Source: Acidobacteriota bacterium (GTDB taxonomy: Bacteria > Acidobacteriota > Vicinamibacteria > Vicinamibacterales > JACQTH01). From it: a stretch of 7,630 nt of DNA. The position numbers were made by a program, and so were the translations under genes. The stretch lies in the NCBI GenBank assembly GCA_016210935.1, contig JACQTH010000047.1, positions 1 through 7,630 of the forward strand. The letters run 5' to 3'. Below, in pieces: positions 1 to 4,964 of the stretch. The first letter of the stretch is position 1, and every line of letters begins with the position of its first letter. The notes under the pieces are model-generated. The model was not told the origin of the DNA. It made no database searches and worked only from the letters and a program-made list of their open reading frames with translations.

Positions 1-1116
1 AGCGCCGGTGCCTTCCAACGACACGCCCCCTGGTCGGCCGGGCGGGACGCGCGCCCAGCGGGTGACCAGATACGTCCGGCCGCCCCACGCCTTCCCAATC
101 TCGCTGGCCACGGTATCGCCGGCCCCCGCGATCAGCGCGACGACGAATGCGAGCCGCGCGGCGTCCGGATGCGGAGTGGTGACGGCCAATAGCGCGGCAA
201 CCGTCGCCACGCCGCAATTCGCCAGCGCGTTGCCCGGACCCCGCCGTCCTTCCGGGTCTTCGGCGATGCCAAGCACCTGCTTGCGCTTCAGTCCCACCCG
301 CGAGGAGACCGCTGCGGCGGCAAAGCTCACGAAGAGGAGCAGCCACCCGCCTGGTCCTGTGCCGCAGTAGATCAAGAAGCCAATCGCGGCGCCGACGATC
401 GCGCCCGCTCCGGAAACCGTTCGGGCCTTCCATCCCGCCGTCGCGACGGCTGCGTTGAGGACAAGAGCGATCGGGGCCGACCCCGCGAGCGACGCAGCCT
501 GTTGCGAGATGACGGTCGCGTCGACCAGGCTGAGGAGCGCCAACACTCCTGCCGCGACGGCCGGCACCGAGATGTTGTCGTCGAGCCGGATCCGGATGGT
601 TTCGACGAGCGCCGCCGCCGTCGCGGCGACAACCGGCGCCGTGAGCACAAAGACGAGAGGCGGCGGCGGATGGACGGCCGGCCGCACCCACCACGCGAAG
701 AAGATGGCTCCGAGCGATCCCGCGAGGATGAAGGCGAGCGTGCCGGCGAGACTCTTGTCCGTATTCCAGGGAATACGACGCCCCCCGAGGTAGTGTCCGG
801 CGAGCGTCGCCGTCCCGTCACCAAGCGCCATCACGGCCCATGCGGCCGCCGCAATGTCGGGACGATGAGGAAACACGAGAACCAGCAGGAGGACCGCGAG
901 CGCGTAGAGCACCGCCCCCAACGGATAGCCGCGCGCGATGTCCACCGGGCGATAGAGCGCCAGAGCGCCCAGCCGCGGAAGCATCAACACGTTGATCGTC
1001 GTCGCGACCACGGCGATGGCCGTCGCCTGCCACCACGTGAGCCAGCGCAGCAGCAGCGCGAACACGACCATCGTGATGTGGACGAGCTGTCGCCTCGTCT
1101 CGGAGTAGGGCGTCAC
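1..1116 (-). CDS. Prenol kinase (SEC59/DGK1/VTE5-type) fused to DUF92 (VTE6-like) membrane protein, 3' end cut by window edge
   Basis: This frame is open with no stop for 372 codons and leaves the window at position 1. I chose GTG 1116-1114 because the family's N-terminal Arg-x-Leu-x-His pattern follows at once (R9, L11, H13). Residues 1-200 match the CTP-dependent prenol/lipid kinase family: several hydrophobic segments, G99-D100-G101-T102-A103-T104, then K121-S122-L123-A124-G125-T126, and D179-D180-N181. From about 230 a second domain matches DUF92 (TIGR00297): a glycine-rich hydrophobic stretch near 233-252, E286-x-x-E-G-R-R, N295-A-L-A-N, G333-D334-T335 with S338-E339-I340-G341-K342, and G363-G364-V365-S366-L367. 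In plants VTE5 makes phytyl phosphate and the DUF92 protein VTE6 makes the diphosphate. A one-chain prenol to prenyl-diphosphate enzyme is therefore an inference. It lies 40 nt behind the reductase gene. The substrate (polyprenol, farnesol, geranylgeraniol or phytol) is unknown. Confidence 0.88.
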   Translation of the reverse strand, partial: MTPYSETRRQLVHITMVVFALLLRWLTWWQATAIAVVATTINVLMLPRLGALALYRPVDIARGYPLGAVLYALAVLLLVLVFPHRPDIAAAAWAVMALGDGTATLAGHYLGGRRIPWNTDKSLAGTLAFILAGSLGAIFFAWWVRPAVHPPPPLVFVLTAPVVAATAAALVETIRIRLDDNISVPAVAAGVLALLSLVDATVISQQAASLAGSAPIALVLNAAVATAGWKARTVSGAGAIVGAAIGFLIYCGTGPGGWLLLFVSFAAAAVSSRVGLKRKQVLGIAEDPEGRRGPGNALANCGVATVAALLAVTTPHPDAARLAFVVALIAGAGDTVASEIGKAWGGRTYLVTRWARVPPGRPGGVSLEGTGA

Positions 1117-1160
1117 GGCAGCTCGGACACGCGCCGATCGAAACCGTCCGCCAGGGTCAT
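1113..1160 (-). other. Possible 15-codon coupling mini-ORF
   Basis: An ATG at 1160-1158 overlaps the reductase stop as ATGA. It opens a 15-codon frame (MTLADGFDRRVSELP) whose TGA at 1115-1113 overlaps the kinase GTG start as GTGA. This geometry would let ribosomes pass from the reductase to the kinase gene by two successive overlaps across a 40-nt gap that has only a weak GAG as Shine-Dalgarno. No SD is visible for the mini-ORF itself. It may be chance, and the peptide has no recognisable motif. Confidence 0.25.
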
Positions 1161-2227
1161 CGCGCAACTGGCGATCCGTGTCGCAGCTCCTGGCGCCAGT
1201 ACTCGAGGATGTCGGCCAGCGTCTGGGGCAGCGAGCGTGCGGGTTCCCACGCCGTCTCGCGGCGAAGCCGATCCGGCCGTCCCAGAATAACGGGAGCATC
1301 ATTCGGGCGATAGCGTGCGGGGTCGACGCGCACCGAGATCGGAACCTGCGAGAGCGCCAGAAGCTGGTTCAGCATTTCACGGATCGGATACGCGCGTCCC
1401 GAGCAGACGTTGTAGACGACGCCTGGCCGTCCGTGTTTCATCAACAGACGGTAGGCGCGCACCGTGTCGCGGACGTCGGTCAGATCGCGCCGCGGATCGA
1501 GATTGCCGACCTGAAGAACGGGTTCGGCAAGACCGGCCTCGATCAGCGCAATCTGTCGTGCGAAGCCAGACGCGGAGAACGACGGATCCTGTCCGGGTCC
1601 GATGTGGTTGAACGATCGCGTCAGCACGACTTCGCGGTGCTCCTCCGCCCAGGCCCTGAGGCCAAGCTGCTCCTGCGCGAGCTTGCTGATGCCGTACGGG
1701 CTGGTCGGTCCGATCGGCGCGTCTTCGTCCAGCGCCTCGGCGCTCTGGCGATACACCATCGCGGAGCCCGGAATCAGGACACGGCTGGCCAGTCCGAGGT
1801 CGCGAAGCGCGCCGAGAAGATGATGCGTGGCGAGGACGTTGCTGGCGAGCGTGCTGGTGACGGCGTTCCATGAATCGCCGACGTGAGCCGCGCCGGCGCA
1901 GTGGTAGATCTCGACGGGCTGAATCTCGCCCAGCGCGTGCGCCACGCTGTTCCGATCGAGCAGGTCGATCGCCATCCAGCGAGCCCGGGCGCTGGATGGA
2001 CCGGTGCGGCCACCGGGGCGATGCCACGCGACAAGTTTGAGTGGCGGGGACCCCTGCACCCCGCCAAGCTCGTCGCTCGCGGGGGCCCCGTACGCCCCGC
2101 TCCGCTCCTCGCGCGGCGCGGGTTCTCGTACGAGAAGATGAAGGAGATGCCGCCCGGCGAACCCTGCGGCGCCCGTGACGAGCACGGCATCCGTCGCCGG
2201 TCGCGAGGAAACGGCGGGAGTGTTCAC
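1157..2227 (-). CDS. Extended SDR sugar reductase, RMD-like (4-keto-6-deoxyhexose reductase)
   Basis: This is a 356-residue extended short-chain dehydrogenase/reductase. The Rossmann glycine motif is T18-G-A-A-G-F-A-G25, and the catalytic pair is Y178/K182 in Y-G-I-S-K, preceded by G154-S155. R70 directly after the second beta strand suggests NADP(H). The stretches N207-H-I-G-P-G-Q213, the later G-N-L-D-P-R-R-D-L-T-D-V-R-D and the Y-N-V-C-S-G motif are those of GDP-6-deoxy-D-mannose reductases (RMD) and GDP-mannose 4,6-dehydratase relatives. Next to rmlA, the cupin and rmlB, it may instead reduce dTDP-4-keto-6-deoxyhexose and so replace the absent RmlD. That is inference. Residues about 36-61 are extra compared with the family and lie in a palindromic GC-rich stretch (see that entry). 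The GTG start has no clear SD; the GTG at V15 is the other option and would still retain the NADP fold. Confidence 0.85.
   Translation of the reverse strand: MNTPAVSSRPATDAVLVTGAAGFAGRHLLHLLVREPAPREERSGAYGAPASDELGGVQGSPPLKLVAWHRPGGRTGPSSARARWMAIDLLDRNSVAHALGEIQPVEIYHCAGAAHVGDSWNAVTSTLASNVLATHHLLGALRDLGLASRVLIPGSAMVYRQSAEALDEDAPIGPTSPYGISKLAQEQLGLRAWAEEHREVVLTRSFNHIGPGQDPSFSASGFARQIALIEAGLAEPVLQVGNLDPRRDLTDVRDTVRAYRLLMKHGRPGVVYNVCSGRAYPIREMLNQLLALSQVPISVRVDPARYRPNDAPVILGRPDRLRRETAWEPARSLPQTLADILEYWRQELRHGSPVAR
2042..2122 (-). repeat. Putative in-frame palindromic GC-rich insertion inside the reductase gene
   Basis: About 27 codons, rich in Gly, Ala, Pro and Glu, separate the first Rossmann helix (ends near L32-V33) from the second strand (L65-V66-A67-W68), which normally follow within a few residues. 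The DNA holds a perfect 7-bp inverted repeat, GGCGGGG 2043-2049 and CCCCGCC 2059-2065, plus the palindrome GGGGCCCC at 2082-2089. The frame stays open. The stretch looks like a coding-tolerated mobile palindrome such as the Rickettsia RPE elements. Whether it is repeated elsewhere in the genome cannot be seen here, and the exact ends are approximate. Confidence 0.4.
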
Positions 2228-2238
2228 AGCGGGGTGAG

Positions 2239-2366
2239 GGTGCCCGAGGTGCCTAGGGTGCTTGGGGTGCCTGGGGTGCGGAAACGCTCTCCGAGGTCCC
2301 GGGCCCCGGCACCTTGCGCAGTCCAGGCACCTTAGGCACTCCAGGCACGTTAGGCACTCTAGGCAC
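2239..2366. repeat. 9-bp-period tandem array in two opposed halves, between rmlB and the reductase
   Basis: On the plus strand GGTGC recurs at 2239, 2248, 2257, 2266 and 2275, exactly every 9 bp. After a GC-rich centre containing CCCGGGCCCC, the reverse form GGCAC recurs at 2308, (degenerate at 2317), 2326, 2335, 2344, 2353 and 2362, again every 9 bp. The typical unit is AGGCACTCC on one side and GGGTGCCTG on the other. Transcribed RNA could fold one half onto the other in several registers, giving a long imperfect hairpin. The array fills the only sizeable gap in the cluster, so it might stabilise, attenuate or terminate the transcript downstream of rmlB. No U-run follows, so I do not call a standard terminator. 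Confidence 0.85.
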
Positions 2367-3393
2367 TCTTGTGTGATTCAGCAAGCCGACGGCCGTACTG
2401 AACGTCGTAGTACTCGCGAAACGCCGCGTCCTGTTGCTTGATGGGCCGCCACCAGTCGCCCCGGTTCTCGTACCAGGCGACAGTTTCCGCAAGGCCGTCG
2501 GCGAAATCCGCCGCCGGCGTCCAACCGAGCGATCGAAGCCTGGTCGTGTCGAGACAATACCGGCGATCGTGGCCGGGACGGTCGGGCACGGGGCGGATGA
2601 GGGTTTCGGATCGCCCCAGCAACTGCAGGATCCGCCGCGTGAGATCGATGTTGCGGATCTCGTTCCCGCCGCCGATGTTGTAGACCTCGCCCGACTCTGC
2701 TCGATCGATCAGCAGGTCCAGGGCGCGACCATGATCGCGCACGTGCAGCCAGTCGCGCACGTTCAGCCCGTCTCCATAGAGCGGCAGCGGCAATCCGTCG
2801 ATCGCATTCGTGATGAAGAGGGGAATGACCTTTTCGGGAAACTGGTACGGGCCGTAGTTGTTCGATGCCCGCGTGATGATGACCGGGACACGATAGGTGG
2901 CCCAGTAGCTGTAGGCGAGTCGATCGGCGCCGGCCTTGCTGGCCGAGTACGGATTTCGAGGGCGCAGCTCGTCCGTCTCCCGGCTCGCGCCCTCCGCGAC
3001 GCTCCCGTACACCTCATCAGTCGAAATCTGCACGAACCGCTTCAGATGCGGAGCCTGGCGGGCCGCTTCGAGCAGGACGAAGGTCCCGTACACGTCCGTG
3101 GTGATGAACGCCCCGGCGTCCAGAATGGATCGATCGACGTGCGTCTCTGCGGCGAAGTTCAGGACGATTTCGGATTCCGTCACCAGCGGCGCAGCGACGT
3201 CGCGATCGGCGATGTCGCCGCGCACGAACCGGTGTCGCGGATCGTCGAGAATCCCCGCGAGGTTCTCGAGCCGGCCGGCGTACGTCAGTTTGTCGAGGGT
3301 CGTGACGTGCCAGTCGGGATGCGTCTCGAGCGCATAGCGGACGAAGTTGCTGCCGATGAACCCCGCGCCGCCCGTGACCAGCACGTTAACCAT
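2359..3393 (-). CDS. rmlB: dTDP-glucose 4,6-dehydratase
   Basis: This 344-residue enzyme turns dTDP-glucose into dTDP-4-keto-6-deoxyglucose using tightly bound NAD+. The Rossmann motif G8-G-A-G-F-I-G14 begins right after the start, and D34 after the second strand fits NAD. The RmlB signature is intact: active-site T125-D126-E127 followed by V-Y-G, and Y149/K153 in Y-S-A-S-K. The motifs N-N-Y-G-P-Y-Q-F-P-E-K and N-V-R-D-W-L-H-V-x-D-H are diagnostic of the family. I chose ATG 3393-3391 because the fold starts there and GGAG (3405-3402) lies 8 nt upstream. An in-frame ATG at 3459 would add 22 residues unlike the family, wholly inside the cupin gene. The start overlaps the cupin stop by 8 nt, so translation is probably coupled. 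The last Ala codon and the TAG stop lie inside the 9-bp repeat array. Confidence 0.96.
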   Translation of the reverse strand: MVNVLVTGGAGFIGSNFVRYALETHPDWHVTTLDKLTYAGRLENLAGILDDPRHRFVRGDIADRDVAAPLVTESEIVLNFAAETHVDRSILDAGAFITTDVYGTFVLLEAARQAPHLKRFVQISTDEVYGSVAEGASRETDELRPRNPYSASKAGADRLAYSYWATYRVPVIITRASNNYGPYQFPEKVIPLFITNAIDGLPLPLYGDGLNVRDWLHVRDHGRALDLLIDRAESGEVYNIGGGNEIRNIDLTRRILQLLGRSETLIRPVPDRPGHDRRYCLDTTRLRSLGWTPAADFADGLAETVAWYENRGDWWRPIKQQDAAFREYYDVQYGRRLAESHKSA

Positions 3394-3886
3394 CGCGGCG
3401 GCTCCAGTCGTAGGGAAGCGTGTCGTGCGGGGCCAGCCGGAACTCGTCCGGGTCATCATATTTATACGGCTCGTTCGGCACGTTGACGACCAGCGAGGGC
3501 TCCGGGCTGATGCATTTCCAGCCGTGGTAAACGAGGTTCGGCACCTGCACGAGCGTGTGGTTCTGGATCCCCAGGAAGAATTCGTTGATCGCGCCTTCGG
3601 TCGGCGAGCCGGGCCGGGTATCCACGAGCACGAGCTTCACCATCCCCGCCACGCACACGAAGTTGTCGATTTGGTGCTTGTGGTAGTGCCAGGCCTTGAC
3701 GACCCCGGGATACGTGGCTGACACGTACACCTGGCCGAACCTGGTGAAGAGGTCCTGATCGTCGCAGCGGAGAATCTCCATGAGATATCCGCGCTCGTCA
3801 GGAATGAGCCGCAGCGTTTTTGTCTTGACGCCGTGAATCAGCGGGTGCTTCGTCGCGACGTCCGCGTAATGTGCGGGATTGGACAC
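3386..3886 (-). CDS. rmlC: RmlC-like cupin (dTDP-4-dehydrorhamnose 3,5-epimerase family, atypical)
   Basis: This is a 166-residue cupin shorter than classical RmlC (about 180). Family features are D30-E-R-G33, F50-G-Q52, the sheet histidine H67 where RmlC has its catalytic base, D89-T-R with S94-P-T96, and Y120-H-G122. It departs from the classical enzyme. The usual Arg-Gly-Leu-His is K64-A-W-H67, the Gln-x-Lys-Leu-Val strand reads Q72-I-D-N-F-V, and the downstream active-site Tyr is not obvious, with N135/V136 in that region. It resembles a subgroup often annotated as 3,5-epimerase in bacteria and archaea. The reaction is most likely epimerisation of dTDP-4-keto-6-deoxyglucose, possibly at one carbon only, but this is inferred from family and neighbours. 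The GTG start 10 nt after rmlA has an excellent SD. Confidence 0.85.
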   Translation of the reverse strand: MSNPAHYADVATKHPLIHGVKTKTLRLIPDERGYLMEILRCDDQDLFTRFGQVYVSATYPGVVKAWHYHKHQIDNFVCVAGMVKLVLVDTRPGSPTEGAINEFFLGIQNHTLVQVPNLVYHGWKCISPEPSLVVNVPNEPYKYDDPDEFRLAPHDTLPYDWSRRDG

Positions 3887-3891
3887 AACGG

Positions 3892-3897
3892 CTCCTT
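3892..3897 (-). promoter_or_regulatory. Ribosome binding site of the cupin gene
   Basis: The sense strand reads AAGGAG here, 5 nt before the GTG at 3886. Its first A is also the last base of the rmlA TGA stop, giving TGAAGGAG. This strong SD fixes the GTG start and favours re-initiation after rmlA. Confidence 0.85.
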
Positions 3898-4964
3898 CAC
3901 CACCGGATGCCCACCTCGGAATTGTCGCCCAGCATGAACCGGTACGCGCTCGGCTTCACCGGCAGGCGGTAGATCTTCACGTTCTTGCCGATGAGGCTGT
4001 CCTCGATGCGGCTGGCGAGATCATGGATGACGCTGCCTTCGAGCACGATGCTGTGTTCGATCTCGGTATCGCGGATTTCCACGTCGTTCATGATCGCGCT
4101 GTAGGGACCGACGTACGAGTGCACGATGCGCGCGCGTGCGCCGATGATGGCGGGGCCTCTCACCACCGAGCGCTCGATGACGGCGTCCGGCTCGATGACG
4201 ACCTTCCCTTCGATGCGCGAGGCGCCGTCGACCTGGCCTTCGACCCGGCGATCCAGCGTCTCCAGAATCAGCCGGTTGGCCTCGAGCATGTCTTCCAGCT
4301 TGCCGGTGTCTTTCCACCAGCCGTCGACGATGTGGGGCCGGACGGTGAGGCCGCGATCGATCAAGTCCTGAATGGCGTCCGTGATCTCCAGCTCGTTCCG
4401 AAAGCTGGGCTTGATGCGCCGGACCGAGTCGAACACCTCGGATCCGAACAGATAGACGCCCACGAGCGCCAGATCGCTCTGGGGCTCTTTCGGCTTTTCA
4501 ACGAGCCGCTTCACATGGCCGTTCAACAGCTCGGCGACGCCGAACATCTGCGGATCCGGCACGCGGGCCAGCAGGATCTGCGCCGCCGGCCGCTCGCGCA
4601 GGAACTCGTCGACGAACGGCTTGATCCCCTTGTTCAGCAGGTTGTCGCCGAGATACATCACGAAAGGGTCGTCGCCGATGTAGTCGCGGCTGATCAACAC
4701 CGCATGCGCGAGGCCGCGCGGTGCGTCCTGCTCGATGTACTGCACCCGCACGCCCCACGCGGAGCCGTCGCCGACAGCCGCGCGAATCTCCGCCTGCGTA
4801 TCCCCGACCACGATGCCGATATCGCGTATGCCGGCCTCCACCATCGCTTCGATGCCGTAGAAGAGCACGGGTTTGTTCGCCACCGGCACCAGCTGCTTGG
4901 CGCTCGTGTAGGTAATCGGCCTCAGGCGGGTGCCCCTGCCGCCGCTCAGGATCAACCCTTTCAT
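3897..4964 (-). CDS. rmlA: Glucose-1-phosphate thymidylyltransferase, long form with beta-helix tail
   Basis: This is a 355-residue nucleotidyltransferase that joins dTTP and glucose-1-phosphate to dTDP-glucose, the first step toward 6-deoxyhexoses. The nucleotide-binding signature is G8-G-R-G-T-R-L-R-P16, followed by K23, G106-D107-N108 (metal/substrate region), E156-K157-P158 and the W-W-x-D-T-G motif. From about residue 240 the chain becomes hexapeptide-like repeats of a left-handed beta helix. This marks the long RmlA class (StrD-like, TIGR01208) rather than the roughly 290-residue enterobacterial RmlA. The ATG overlaps the lptD stop in ATGA and lacks an SD, so translation probably depends on lptD. 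UTP use is a possible alternative, but rmlB two genes downstream favours dTTP. Confidence 0.94.
   Translation of the reverse strand: MKGLILSGGRGTRLRPITYTSAKQLVPVANKPVLFYGIEAMVEAGIRDIGIVVGDTQAEIRAAVGDGSAWGVRVQYIEQDAPRGLAHAVLISRDYIGDDPFVMYLGDNLLNKGIKPFVDEFLRERPAAQILLARVPDPQMFGVAELLNGHVKRLVEKPKEPQSDLALVGVYLFGSEVFDSVRRIKPSFRNELEITDAIQDLIDRGLTVRPHIVDGWWKDTGKLEDMLEANRLILETLDRRVEGQVDGASRIEGKVVIEPDAVIERSVVRGPAIIGARARIVHSYVGPYSAIMNDVEIRDTEIEHSIVLEGSVIHDLASRIEDSLIGKNVKIYRLPVKPSAYRFMLGDNSEVGIRW

Noticed and set aside
502..1290. Charged 262-codon frame on the plus strand at the left end
   Set aside because: It is dominated by Arg, His and Glu, as expected from the antisense of a hydrophobic membrane-protein gene. 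The minus-strand kinase/DUF92 frame carries the conserved motifs.
2281..2312. Rho-independent terminator at the GC-rich centre of the array
   Set aside because: The pairing potential is high, but no T-run follows on the coding strand, so a canonical terminator is not supported.
2239..2366. CRISPR array at the 9-bp repeats
   Set aside because: The units are contiguous 9-mers without unique spacers, and no cas gene is near.
2253..2492. Minus-strand frame with Val-Pro-x repeats after rmlB
   Set aside because: It is the 9-bp array read in a frame other than that of rmlB. It overlaps the rmlB end and shows no start signal.
3394..3459. Upstream extension of rmlB to an earlier ATG
   Set aside because: The 22 added residues lie inside the cupin gene, do not fit the Rossmann N-terminus and lack a better SD than ATG 3393.
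2434..3486. Open frame of 350 codons on the plus strand, opposite rmlB
   Set aside because: It is antisense to an intact RmlB with all catalytic residues, and I see no motif in the plus-strand product.
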